Of a stretch of DNA of 64,000 nt, positions 19,524 through 29,700 are shown one piece after another; the first letter of the stretch is position 1; each line of letters opens with the position of its first letter. Both the position numbers and the translations under genes were made by a program. The notes beneath the pieces are model-generated. The model made no database searches and was not told where the DNA came from. It saw nothing but the letters and a program-made list of their open reading frames with translations. The DNA lies in contig NZ_SNWX01000001.1 in NCBI RefSeq assembly GCF_004362045.1, positions 62,001 through 126,000 on the forward strand, written 5' to 3'. This stretch comes from Halanaerobium saccharolyticum (GTDB taxonomy: Bacteria > Bacillota > Halanaerobiia > Halanaerobiales > Halanaerobiaceae).

Positions 19524-20774
19524 GTGGACAAGTATATTATACAGGGTTTAAATCCACTTACAGGAGAAATTAAAGTTGGGGGAGCAAAAAATGCGGCTTT
19601 GCCAATTATAGCTGCATCTTTACTTGCTGACTCTCAGGTTGTTTTAGATGACATTCCACGACTTAGAGATGTAACCAATTTATGCAGTATTATTGAAGAT
19701 ATGGGTGCAAAAATAGAAAGAAATAAAAACCGGATTATTATTGATCCAACCGGGGTATCTAAAACCGAAGCAGATCATGATTTAGCCAGGAAACTGCGTG
19801 CTTCTTATTATATATTGGGAGTGATGCTTGCCAGATCAGGGCATGCAAGAACTACTCTTCCGGGAGGATGCAATATTGGTAATCGTCCTATTGATCTTCA
19901 TCTTAAGGGGTTTAGGGCTCTGGGAGCAGAGGTTAATTTAGACCATGGGGTTGTTGATGTAAAGGCTGATAAATTAAAAGGAGCAGAGATTTATCTTGAT
20001 TATCCAAGTGTAGGGGCCACTATTAATATTATGATTGCTGCCAGTCGGGCTGAAGGTAAGACCATTATCGAAAATGCGGCCCGGGAGCCAGAGATTGTAG
20101 ACCTGGCAAACTTTTTGACCGTGATGGGAGCTAATATTAAAGGTGTAGGTACAGATATCATCAAAATTGAGGGTGTTGATGAGATGCATGGAGTTGAACA
20201 TCGAATCATACCTGATCGAATCGAGGCTGGTACATATATGATAGCATCGGCTATCACTGGTGGAGATGTATTTGTCCGCAATGTCCTGACTGAACACGTA
20301 AAACCATTAATCGCTAAAATGCATGAGATGGGTATTACTGTAGAAGAAGACATAGCAGGTGTCAGGGTTAAAGCAGGTAATGACTTAAAGGCCGTTGATG
20401 TTAAAACATTACCTTACCCGGGTTTTCCTACAGATATGCAGTCTCAAATGATGGCTTTGCTGACTCAGACTGATGAGACAAGTTTAATTATTGAAACAGT
20501 CTGGGAAAATCGTTTTATGCATGTAGATGAACTGAAAAGAATGGGAGCAGAAATTAAAATTGATGGTCATAGTGCTCTCATCAAACCGGCCCCCCTGACT
20601 GGTGCCGAAGTTAGAGCTACCGATCTGAGGGCAGGTGCTGCACTTATTCTGGCCGGACTGGCTGCCGAAGGACAAACAGAGGTCAAGGATATCTATCATG
20701 TAGAGCGGGGATATGAAAATATAGAAAAGAGGCTTCGAGAAGTTGGAGCCTCAATAAAGAAAGTATCTGAGTAA
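19524..20774 (+). CDS. murA: UDP-N-acetylglucosamine 1-carboxyvinyltransferase
   Basis: First committed step of peptidoglycan synthesis: adds enolpyruvate from PEP to UDP-GlcNAc. From GTG 19524 (AAAGGGG 10 bp ahead) it has 416 residues, a normal length. Lys22 lies in the GGAKNAALPI motif and the catalytic, fosfomycin-sensitive Cys is C116 in PGGCNIGNRP. A longer frame opens at ATG 19494, but the extra residues are unlike the family. A terminator follows. Confidence 0.96.
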   Translation: MDKYIIQGLNPLTGEIKVGGAKNAALPIIAASLLADSQVVLDDIPRLRDVTNLCSIIEDMGAKIERNKNRIIIDPTGVSKTEADHDLARKLRASYYILGVMLARSGHARTTLPGGCNIGNRPIDLHLKGFRALGAEVNLDHGVVDVKADKLKGAEIYLDYPSVGATINIMIAASRAEGKTIIENAAREPEIVDLANFLTVMGANIKGVGTDIIKIEGVDEMHGVEHRIIPDRIEAGTYMIASAITGGDVFVRNVLTEHVKPLIAKMHEMGITVEEDIAGVRVKAGNDLKAVDVKTLPYPGFPTDMQSQMMALLTQTDETSLIIETVWENRFMHVDELKRMGAEIKIDGHSALIKPAPLTGAEVRATDLRAGAALILAGLAAEGQTEVKDIYHVERGYENIEKRLREVGASIKKVSE

Positions 20775-20784
20775 ATAAAACCTG

Positions 20785-20806
20785 CCGCTGATATTTCAGC
20801 GGTTTT
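20785..20806 (+). terminator. Intrinsic terminator after murA
   Basis: A perfect 7-bp stem CCGCTGA/TCAGCGG (20785-20791 with 20796-20802), TATT loop and a TTTT tail. Confidence 0.85.
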
Positions 20807-20856
20807 CTGTTTTGAAAGTTAGTTTTTGCTTTTCAATAAAACAAGGTGGTGAAAAA

Positions 20857-21810
20857 ATGATTACAACAGTGACATTGAATCCAGCTATTGACCGCGAATA
20901 TTTTGTTGATAAGAATGAAGTTATGAAAAACCAATTTATTTATAATGATGAAGACTTAAAAATTTACCCGGGGGGAAAGGGTTTAATTAGTGCAATTAAC
21001 TTTAAGTCTTTAGGTTATCAGGATGTTCAAAACATTGGTTTTGTTGGTGGAAAACAGGGAATGTTCTTCGAAAAAATGGTCCAGAAACAGGATATTATCA
21101 GCAACTATATTTATACCGAAAGTGAAATTAGAAACAATGTTAAAATAATTGGTCGAGAACCTGCAACTTATACTCAGTATAATGATTATACTTATCGGGT
21201 AGAAAAAGAAGAGGTAAAAGAATTAATTGTTCGTTTTAAAAGATCGATTTCCGAGAGTAAATGTATTTTAATCTCCGGCTCAGTACCTGAGGGAGTAGAT
21301 TTTGATATCTATCAGCGTTTAATAAAAATTGCAAAGGATAAGGGAAAACACGTATTTCTGCAGGCGAGTGGAGAGGCTTTAAAACTGGCTTTGAAGTCAA
21401 ATCCAGATATAGTGACCCCTTATTTTAAGCACCATAAAACAATTCTGGATATGGAAATGAACGATAAAGAAGATTATATTAGAGCAGGTAAAGAGATTCA
21501 AAAACAGGGTGCAAAAAGAGTGATGATTCCCTTCCACTGTGACCGACTGCTTTTTGATAAAAATGGAGATGTCTATCAGTTATCACCTAAAGGGTACTGT
21601 ATTGTTAACTGGCTTGGCTCCAGTGATGCTTATAATACAGGCTATCTTGATTATGCGTTTCAGACAGAGGACTTCGATTTTTTAGAAGCTAATCTGCGTG
21701 GAGGAGCGGCAGCTTTATGGATAGCAGAGAATAAAGAAATTTACTTACAGAACCGGGAAGATTATAATTCCTATCTTGATCGACTGGAAATTAATAAGCT
21801 GGAGGTGTAG
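20857..21810 (+). CDS. PfkB-like protein of the 1-phosphofructokinase branch, several kinase motifs altered
   Basis: 317 residues from ATG 20857 (AAGGTGGTG ahead; a TTG-started frame from 20812 is rejected). The N-terminus MITTVTLNPAIDREYFV and PGGKG (38-42) show the 1-phosphofructokinase/tagatose-6-P kinase branch. The anion-hole motif is GSSDAY (254-259) instead of GAGDAF, with the Asp kept. The usual KPN-x-x-E segment is replaced by TPYFKHHK, and the ATP-site SLG segment by PFHCD. Activity is therefore doubtful or changed. It is followed three bases later by a CBS-domain gene, which suggests a nucleotide-sensing partner. Confidence 0.78.
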   Translation: MITTVTLNPAIDREYFVDKNEVMKNQFIYNDEDLKIYPGGKGLISAINFKSLGYQDVQNIGFVGGKQGMFFEKMVQKQDIISNYIYTESEIRNNVKIIGREPATYTQYNDYTYRVEKEEVKELIVRFKRSISESKCILISGSVPEGVDFDIYQRLIKIAKDKGKHVFLQASGEALKLALKSNPDIVTPYFKHHKTILDMEMNDKEDYIRAGKEIQKQGAKRVMIPFHCDRLLFDKNGDVYQLSPKGYCIVNWLGSSDAYNTGYLDYAFQTEDFDFLEANLRGGAAALWIAENKEIYLQNREDYNSYLDRLEINKLEV

Positions 21811-21813
21811 AAA

Positions 21814-22284
21814 TTGAGTAATGTAAGAGATTATATGATCCGGACTATGAATTCAGTTACTCCTGATGACAGTATTCGCAAAGCTATAATTTTAATGTAT
21901 AGGTCAGAGCAGTCAGTGCTGCCGGTAGTGAATCATCAAAACCTTTTTGTGGGAACTATCTACAGTAATAATATTCTGAAGAACATAATTCCAGAAAGTT
22001 TTGGCTTTCTGGACAGCAGCCGTCTTTTTTATGAAGTTAATGAAGCGGTAGAAAACTTAAAATATGTTAAGGACGAAAAAGTTGAAAAGTATATGGCCCG
22101 CAATCGAGATGCGGTTAAAGAAGACAGTGATATGAAAAAACTTGCTGATATTATGCTTAACAACAAAGAATCTGTACTGTTTGTAACAAATGATAATGGT
22201 TTTTTGAGAGGTTTTATTGAGAGATCTAACCTACTGCATTATTTATTAGATGAAACAGAATCCAAAACAGCTGCTGAAGAATAA
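21814..22284 (+). CDS. CBS-domain pair protein
   Basis: 156 residues made of two CBS motifs (about 4-60 and 84-150) with no other domain. CBS pairs bind adenosine nucleotides and regulate partners. TTG start with GGAGGTG about 9 bp upstream inside the end of the PfkB-like gene, so the two are co-transcribed and probably coupled. It may be a regulatory subunit of that protein; this is inferred from the gene pair alone. Confidence 0.82.
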   Translation: MSNVRDYMIRTMNSVTPDDSIRKAIILMYRSEQSVLPVVNHQNLFVGTIYSNNILKNIIPESFGFLDSSRLFYEVNEAVENLKYVKDEKVEKYMARNRDAVKEDSDMKKLADIMLNNKESVLFVTNDNGFLRGFIERSNLLHYLLDETESKTAAEE

Positions 22285-22345
22285 TTTTTCTATTTATAAG
22301 TTTACAAGGAGATAAGGAAAGTAGAATAAAAAAAGAGGTGTAGTT

Positions 22346-23659
22346 ATGAATGAGCTAGAATCAATTTCCGTTCTTATAGTTGAAGAATGGTTGGTTTTGA
22401 ATAATATTTCCAATAAAGAACTTTACTTAATTTCAATATTTTTACTTTTTGCTTTTTTAATAGTTTTACTGGCTAAAAAGTATAAAATACCAATAGTAGT
22501 AGGATATGTCTTTCTGGGTATTTTAATGAGTCCAGATATAATTTCTTTACTGCCGCTGATAGATCAGGAGTTTACAAATTTTTATACATTTATTCTCGCA
22601 AATCTGAATTATGTAACCACAATTGCTCTGTCATTTATTGCTTTTACCATCGGTAGTGAACTTTCGATAAAAACAATAAAAAGGCTGGGGAAAAACATAT
22701 TATATATAGCCTTACTTGAGTCATTTGGAGCTTTTGTAGTTGTTACCACGGCTATTTATCTTATCGGTAACCCGCTCTATATGGCACTCCTATTTGGTGC
22801 TATTGCTTCTGCAACAGCTCCGGCAGCAACGGTAATGGTTTTAAAAGAATATAATGCGGAAGGACCTTTGACTTCAACCATTATGGCGGTTGTTGGTCTG
22901 GATGATGCTCTTGCTTTAATAATTTTTTCGCTAATCAATCCGATTGCCTATTCTCAGTATCTGGGCGGAGCGGGAGAACCATTAAATTTATCAGCCTTAA
23001 TTATATATCCGCTGACAGAGATTTTTGGATCTATTTTTGTGGGTCTGGCTCTGGGATATGCAGCTCAGTATTTGCTAACTATTTTTAATGAAAAAACGAG
23101 AAAAATATTGACTATTGTCACGACCATAATTTTGAGTTCTTCTATAGCAGTATTTTTTGAATTTTCACCTTTAATTGCCAATATGTCAGTTGGATTTGCA
23201 ATTAAAAACTTTGCTAAAAAGAATCTGCAGATTTCCGAATATCTGGATACCTTAACAATTCCTCTTTATGCGATGTTTTTTATAATTGCAGGTACAGAAA
23301 TTAGATTTTCCGAAATGGGTTCCCTTAGTTTTCTGCTGATAGCCTTTAGTTATTTAACAGCACGGATCATCGGTAAGGTGGGGGGGTCAACTTTAGCTGC
23401 TAAAGTTTCGGGAGCACCAGAGGCAGTAAAAAAATATATCGGCCTTGGACTATTACCCCAGAGTGGGGTAGCAATTGCTCTGGCTTATACTGTGCAAAAA
23501 CAGTATACTCAGGAAACTGAAGTCGGACTTTTGATTTTCAATACTCTGCTGTTGACCGCAGCGATAACTGAAGTGGTCGGACCTCTCTTAACTAAATATG
23601 CTGTAGTCAATGCTGGAGAAATAAATGCTGGAAATCAGTCCCGGGAAGATTATAGTTAA
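22346..23659 (+). CDS. Cation/proton antiporter (CPA2/KefB-type Na+/H+ exchanger)
   Basis: 437 residues, about 12 membrane helices. The GYVFLGILMSP helix, SFIAFTIGSEL, SATAPAATVMVLKEY and GLDDALALI (ion-binding Asp pair) identify the monovalent cation:proton antiporter fold. No C-terminal TrkA-N domain is present. In a cell with a Na+-type ATP synthase this would link proton and sodium gradients or balance salt. ATG with AGAGGTG site. Confidence 0.88.
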   Translation: MNELESISVLIVEEWLVLNNISNKELYLISIFLLFAFLIVLLAKKYKIPIVVGYVFLGILMSPDIISLLPLIDQEFTNFYTFILANLNYVTTIALSFIAFTIGSELSIKTIKRLGKNILYIALLESFGAFVVVTTAIYLIGNPLYMALLFGAIASATAPAATVMVLKEYNAEGPLTSTIMAVVGLDDALALIIFSLINPIAYSQYLGGAGEPLNLSALIIYPLTEIFGSIFVGLALGYAAQYLLTIFNEKTRKILTIVTTIILSSSIAVFFEFSPLIANMSVGFAIKNFAKKNLQISEYLDTLTIPLYAMFFIIAGTEIRFSEMGSLSFLLIAFSYLTARIIGKVGGSTLAAKVSGAPEAVKKYIGLGLLPQSGVAIALAYTVQKQYTQETEVGLLIFNTLLLTAAITEVVGPLLTKYAVVNAGEINAGNQSREDYS

Positions 23660-23723
23660 TTTTAATTTCATTTTAAGATTGATCGTTTATAATAAAAAGT
23701 AGGTATAAGAAAGGAGTATGCTA

Positions 23724-24758
23724 TTGAACTTATTAAATAAATTTAGTAAAAAAATTGCAATTGACCTGGGAACAGCCACAGTTATAATTTATGAGAGTGA
23801 CAAAGGTATTGTTTTACAGGAACCTTCTTTTGTAGCTCTTGATAAAAATACGAATAAAATAATTGCGGTTGGGGAAGAAGCCCGGCGGATGCTGGGAAGA
23901 ACTCCAGGCAATATCGAAGTTATTAGACCCTTAAAAGATGGTGTAATAGCAAATTTTGAGGTCGCCGAAATGATGCTCAAAAGTTTTTTGAAAAAAGTTG
24001 GGGTTAAAAGTAGATTTATTAAGCCCTTGATTATGGTCTGTATACCTGTTGGAGTTACCGGGGTGGAAAGCCGTGCAGTTTTAGAAGCGGCAGTTCAGGT
24101 TGGAGCTCGCAAGGCATTTTTGATTGAAGAACCGGTTGCAGCTGCAATTGGAGCAGGTCTTAGAATTGAAAAGGCAGAAGGTAATATGATAATTGATATT
24201 GGGGGAGGAACAACAGAAATTGCTGTTCTTTCTCTGGGTGGAATAGTTGTCGGGGAGTCGATCCGGGTTGGTGGTGACAAATTTGATGAAGCTCTGGTAC
24301 GTTATGTTCGAGAAAATTATAACTTAGTTATCGGAGAATCAACTGCGGAAGAAATTAAAATAAACATCGGCAGTGCAGATCCCAATTATTCTGCTGTGTA
24401 TGAAGTTAAAGGTAGAGATTTAATGACAGGACTGCCCAGACATATAGAGTTAACCGCCCAGGAAACTCATAAAGCTTTTAAGGAACTGCTTGATAATATT
24501 GCTCAGGGCGCCCGGCGGGTTTTAGAAAAAACTCCACCAGAATTATCAGCTGACATAGTCGAAAAAGGTATCATTTTGACCGGTGGAGGTTCTCTACTGG
24601 AGGGTCTGGATAAATTTATTAGTCGGCAGACAGAAGTTGGAGCCTTTGTAACTGATGATCCCCTGATCTGTGTTGCAGAAGGAACCGGACAGGCTTTAAA
24701 TGAGTTAGACAAAATATCAAATGTATTAAGCACAGGTGATCAGGGCATTTTATCGTAA
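23724..24758 (+). CDS. MreB-like bacterial actin
   Basis: Cytoskeletal ATPase that guides cell-wall growth. 344 residues from TTG 23724, which sits 7 bases from the AAGGAG site; ATG 23718 is too close to it. The actin motifs are phosphate-1 IDLGTATVIIY, phosphate-2 MIIDIGGGTTEIAVL and adenosine ITGGG-like LTGGGSLLEG. MreB is normally followed by mreCD; here the next gene is an exported protease and an outer-membrane cluster, so it is probably a paralog (MreB or Mbl type). Confidence 0.9.
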   Translation: MNLLNKFSKKIAIDLGTATVIIYESDKGIVLQEPSFVALDKNTNKIIAVGEEARRMLGRTPGNIEVIRPLKDGVIANFEVAEMMLKSFLKKVGVKSRFIKPLIMVCIPVGVTGVESRAVLEAAVQVGARKAFLIEEPVAAAIGAGLRIEKAEGNMIIDIGGGTTEIAVLSLGGIVVGESIRVGGDKFDEALVRYVRENYNLVIGESTAEEIKINIGSADPNYSAVYEVKGRDLMTGLPRHIELTAQETHKAFKELLDNIAQGARRVLEKTPPELSADIVEKGIILTGGGSLLEGLDKFISRQTEVGAFVTDDPLICVAEGTGQALNELDKISNVLSTGDQGILS

Positions 24759-24781
24759 AAGTAACTGGAGAGTGATTAAAT

Positions 24782-26677
24782 TTGAAAAAAATTATGAAAA
24801 AGGTTTTATTTTTTATTCTAATAGTCTTAATTCTCAGCAATACCCCAGTGCTTGCCGCAGATAACATTATGCCTTTAGAGGAAGTAGAAGCAGGAATGAC
24901 AGGCTATGGAAAGACTGTTTATTCTGGAAGTAAAATTGAAAAATTTGAAGTGAAAATAATTGATGTACTCGACAACCGCAGTCTGGATCAAGATTTAATA
25001 TTAATTAAATTAACCGGTGATAAAGCAGAAAAATATGGTGGAATTGCTGCCGGAATGAGCGGCAGTCCTATTTATCTTAAAGATCGTATAATTGGGGCTA
25101 TTGGCTATGGATGGAATAATAGTAATCACCTTTATGGTCTGGTGACCCCGATCGAGAGAATGCTTAAGCTGCTCGAAGATAATGATTTTAAAGAAACAAG
25201 CGGTAATTTTAGTGACTTTGAACTTGAAGAATTTACACCAGGAAAAAATATTATTAAAACAAAAAGTCCAATTATGGTTAGTGGAATTAACGGTCGAGCT
25301 TTAGATAGACTGGAGAAAAAGCTGGCCCAATTAAATCTAAGTGTTATTCCCAGTTCAGGGATTGAAGAGGCAGATAAAAGCAGTGAAAAACCTAAACCAG
25401 GAGAGGCGATTGCTGTGCAGCTGGTAAGAGGTGATATCAGTGTAGCTTCAATTGGTACCCTGACTTATGTGGATCAGGGGCAATTTTTGGCTTTTGGTCA
25501 TCCCTTTACCAATCGAGGTCGGGTAAATTATCTTCTGAGCCGAGCTCATATAAATGCTGTTATTCCCAGTACAGAACAGCCTTTTAAACTCGGTTCACCT
25601 TACAACAGGCTTTTAGGTTCAGTAACTCAGGACAGAGGGGCTGGTATTGCAGGAAGAATTGATACATATCCCAAAATTACTCCTCTTTATATCTCTGTCT
25701 CCAAAAATGGGCAGCTGGTTGAGGAAGTCAGCCTGCAGATTATTAATGATGAGTATTTATTTTCCTCTCTTGCAAATAGTGCTGCTCTGCAGGCAGTAGA
25801 TTCGGCACTGGATAGAATTGGTCCCGGTTCTGCAGTCTCCCGTCTTAAAATCATGGGGAGAGGTCTACCTGAGCTGCAGGTAAAATCCAGCAATATGTAT
25901 TACAGTCAGAATGATATTGGAAGTACAGCTTTATCCGATTTTTCTCAATTGTTAGATTTGATTCTGACTAATCCGTTTACAGATGTTAATTTAATTGATA
26001 TTCGCTTAGAACTGGATTTTAATCGGAGTCATAGTGTGGCTTTGATTCAGGAAGCAAAGGTCTTAAACGAAAAAATATATCCCGGGGATAAGTTGAGAGT
26101 TGAAGTAACCCTCCACCGCTATCGCAATGGCACAAAAACGAAAATGATTACCATGAAAGTACCCGAAGATGTGGAACCTGGTATAGCCACCCTCTTTGTT
26201 GATGGAGGTTATACAGGCGAGACAGTGCGGCCGGAAGATACTGAACCCATGCAAAATCAGAGCCTGGGTGGATTAAATGAAGCTGAAATTTCTGGCCACA
26301 AAAGTTTGGAATCCATGTTAAACGATTATTTAGATTCACCGGATAACAATGATCTTATTTTACAGCTTTATCCTTCCTATGCGGCTCCTATCTATCAGGA
26401 GAGCAGTGAGCAGCCTCCGGGACAGAAGTCTGTCGGAAATAAAGAAGGCGAAGATAACAAACCGGAAAACAAAGAACAAACTGAAAATGAACAGAAGCCG
26501 GAAGAAGTTAAAGGTGCTAAAGATGCTGGAAATCTGGAGGAAGAAATAAAAGAGCGATATTCTACCGAATATGTGCTGGAAGGTAGTTTGAATCTTGATC
26601 TAGAAATCTTAGCTTCGCCCACAGCAGAAAGTGATTCAGCTGCAGGATGGGAAAAAGACGAAAAATTAAGGCAGTAA
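24782..26677 (+). CDS. Exported SpoIVB-type S55 peptidase-domain protein
   Basis: 631 residues. An N-terminal signal or anchor (about 5-26, ending VLAA) precedes an S55 peptidase domain: MPLEEVEAGMTGYGKT at about 30-45 and the serine motif GMSGSP at 91-96, with GHPFTNRG further on. Middle and C-terminal parts are beta-rich; the last 100 residues are a charged, Glu/Lys-rich linker and tail. S55 is best known from SpoIVB of spore formers, but here it opens an outer-membrane operon with TamB and BamA, so an envelope role is more likely. TTG start after a GGAGAGTG site. Confidence 0.8.
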   Translation: MKKIMKKVLFFILIVLILSNTPVLAADNIMPLEEVEAGMTGYGKTVYSGSKIEKFEVKIIDVLDNRSLDQDLILIKLTGDKAEKYGGIAAGMSGSPIYLKDRIIGAIGYGWNNSNHLYGLVTPIERMLKLLEDNDFKETSGNFSDFELEEFTPGKNIIKTKSPIMVSGINGRALDRLEKKLAQLNLSVIPSSGIEEADKSSEKPKPGEAIAVQLVRGDISVASIGTLTYVDQGQFLAFGHPFTNRGRVNYLLSRAHINAVIPSTEQPFKLGSPYNRLLGSVTQDRGAGIAGRIDTYPKITPLYISVSKNGQLVEEVSLQIINDEYLFSSLANSAALQAVDSALDRIGPGSAVSRLKIMGRGLPELQVKSSNMYYSQNDIGSTALSDFSQLLDLILTNPFTDVNLIDIRLELDFNRSHSVALIQEAKVLNEKIYPGDKLRVEVTLHRYRNGTKTKMITMKVPEDVEPGIATLFVDGGYTGETVRPEDTEPMQNQSLGGLNEAEISGHKSLESMLNDYLDSPDNNDLILQLYPSYAAPIYQESSEQPPGQKSVGNKEGEDNKPENKEQTENEQKPEEVKGAKDAGNLEEEIKERYSTEYVLEGSLNLDLEILASPTAESDSAAGWEKDEKLRQ

Positions 26678-26710
26678 TAAACATAGTCAATGATTTCTGG
26701 AGGTTTTTAA

Positions 26711-29700
26711 ATGGATAAGCAAATTAAATATCTATTGGGAGTTTTAATTGTACTGCTTATCTCAGCTTATTTTTTAAGTTTGCTGGTAGGCTTACCCCAA
26801 TACTTTGAAGAGGATATTATTGCTTTTCTGGAAGAAAGATTTTCAGGCAATATTTCTTTCAGCTCTGTCTCTTTATGGCCTCTAAATAGAATTCGACTCA
26901 ACAATTTTGAGTTTACTGCCAGAAATGGAAGCACTTTTAAAGCCGAAAGTCTTAACCTGGATTACAGCCTGAATTTTAATGAGGAAGAAATAGTTAAGGT
27001 TGAGTTTATAGAACTGATTGGGGCAGAAATTGAAGTTCAGGGAGATTTTATTAATTTAAATCAGAACTTGTCTGCTTCAGATTGGCGGCCAGGAGCTAAG
27101 AGGCCGGGGGCTAATTTGAGTAATGCTGATTTTTTATCTGCCCTCAGTCTGCCCGATTTTTTTGCTGATATAAATGTAAATATTAGAAATTCAAATTTGG
27201 TATTAAAGACAGCTGCTCTTAATCTGGAGTTAACTGATCTACAGCTCGGATTAGAAGCAGAGAGTACTGAGAGCTATAAACTTAATTTTTCTGCAGGAGT
27301 AATGATTAAACAGCTGCAGCTCGAAAATGATTTAGAGCTCAATGATTTTAAGATAAGTAACTTAGATTTAAAATTTAAGAAGAATAAGGGCACTGCGGAA
27401 CTCTATTTTGCAGGGGAAAGCCTTGAGCTGGCAGCAGCAGCTGCTAATCTGCAGAGGAGTAAATTTAATTATCAGGATTTTGAGGTTGATCTCAAAACTC
27501 TTCAGGGTCTGGCTTCTGTAAGAGGTGAACTCAGCTTTAAAAATTATCAGCTCAGCAGCTATCAAAGTCAGATAACTGTTGAGGATTTAACTCTTCAGAG
27601 CAGCTATAACTATGCTCAGGGAGAGAAGGAAAAGCTAACTTTATCTTCACCAAGTTTAAAAATTAAGGCTGCAGGTCCTGAACTGAGTTTAGTGATCAGT
27701 GAGAATACAATTTTTGTTGATCAGAATCCTGTTAATTTGAGTCTGAAGATTGATCAATCCCTGGATTACAGGTTAAAAGTAGAAGCTGAAAACTTTAATT
27801 ATGATTATCGGTTTTTAGCTCCTTATTTGAATAAAGGTGTTTTTGACTTTAATTTTAATCTCAGTACAGCCAGTAATCAGCTGCAGATTGCTGCCGCAGA
27901 AATTTCTGCGGCAGAGCTGAGCAGCCAATATATGGACTTAAATTCAGCAGATATCTCTTTGATGTTTGATCAGGATGAATTTTTTCTTAATAAGGCCGAA
28001 ATTTCCCTGGCTGATGAAAACCAGCTGGCTCTAAAAGGAAGTTATAATTTTGAAAATAAAAATTATTTTTTAACTGCAGAGGCGAAAAATTTTATTTTAT
28101 CAGAAAATTTGATTTCTAACCTGACCCGGATTGAATTTTTTGCTGAGAACAATTATCTGGCCCAGCTCAATCAGATTAAAGACAGGCGGCTGGATTTTAA
28201 AATTGATGCAGCCGGGCTTTACGGTCAACAGCAGGGGCTGTCAGCAAATGGAAATTTAAATTTATCTTTTAAAACTGCAGCTGCCGGATCATATTTTAAG
28301 GTAGACAGTTCTTTCTGGTATACAGATCAGAAGCTGCTGCTTAATTCTTTTAAAGTTATTTCTGATTACGGCCGGCTGGATCTGATGGGCGAGCTTGATT
28401 TTGGGACTGAAAAACTGCAGCTTCGCTATGCAGCTCGCCATCTTGAACCACAAATTATAAACGAATTTTTGGCCCGGGAAGCTTCAATTTTGACTGAATT
28501 GAATCCAAATATTACCTACCTGGAAGGCTCGATTCTGGATAGTTTTACAAATCCAACAGTTAATCTCAGGTTGAATATGAATCAATTAGAATATGATAAT
28601 TATCTTTTAGAAGATCTGATGCTTTCTGCAGTTTATGAAAATGATAATCTGAAGATAAATGATTTTCAGGCAAAAATTGCCCAGGCTTCAGTTACTGCGG
28701 CAGGTGAGATTAAAAATCTTTCCCGACTGGGAGAAGCAGAGCTTAATCTAAATGTAAATAGTCAGGATTTATATTTCCAGGATATAGCAGCCTTTGCCGG
28801 ACAAAAATTACCCTTAAGTGGGGAAGTTCAGATCCAGGCAGCTTTTAGCGGCAGAGTAAATGATTATAATCTTAATCTGAGTTTAAAAGCAGATAACAGT
28901 ATTCTGGAATTTGATGGTCAGGAAATTGAATTTTCAAATCTGCAGGCAGAAATCAGCCGCGAAAATGGTGACTTTATAATTAATGATTTAGCTGCTGAAC
29001 AGCAGGATCTACAGCTGACTGCTGCCGGTAGCTTTAATTTCAGCCAGGGATTTGATGTAGATTTACAGTTGGATGGTTTTCAACCTGCCAATTATTTGAA
29101 TGATTATCAGTATGCTGCAGACAACCTAAATGGCAGCCTTTCTCTGAGCGGAAAGATCAGAGGGAAGCTGGAAAATATAACTGTTGATTTTGAACTTGAT
29201 TCTCAGGATTTGAGTTTTTCTGAACTGGGAATTGAGATTAATGACAACTCATTTAGCTATAATATAAATGAAAATCTGATTTCGATTGATCATTTTAATT
29301 TTTCTGCTGCTTCCGGCAGCTATAACTTAAGTGGTAGAATTTTTGATTTAAGTAGTCAAATAAAAACAGAGCTAGAACTTGAGCTGCTGGAGGTTCCAAC
29401 CAGAAACCTGGTTCTTCAGTTTGCTAATTTTTATCCACTGGCAGAAGATTTGATCTTTGCCGGTTCGATAGATTTTAAATCTCAGGGATTAGATTACCAG
29501 GCAGAGGTTGATATTAATGCTGATGCTCAAACAGGTTCAGGTAATCTGTCCTTAAGTGGTACAGTTAGCGAAAATATGGCTCTTAACTTTGAGGCTTCAA
29601 AGCTGGCACTTAATGTTAATTCCAGTCAGTATGGTTTTAATTTCAAATTAAATAGTTTATTGGATTTTAGTGGAAGTATAGAGGGAAGCCTGCAGGCTCC

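Noticed and set aside
24782-26677. Sporulation gene spoIVB
   Set aside because: The S55 domain is shared, but a PDZ domain is not evident, the C-terminal half is unlike SpoIVB, and the neighbours are outer-membrane genes.
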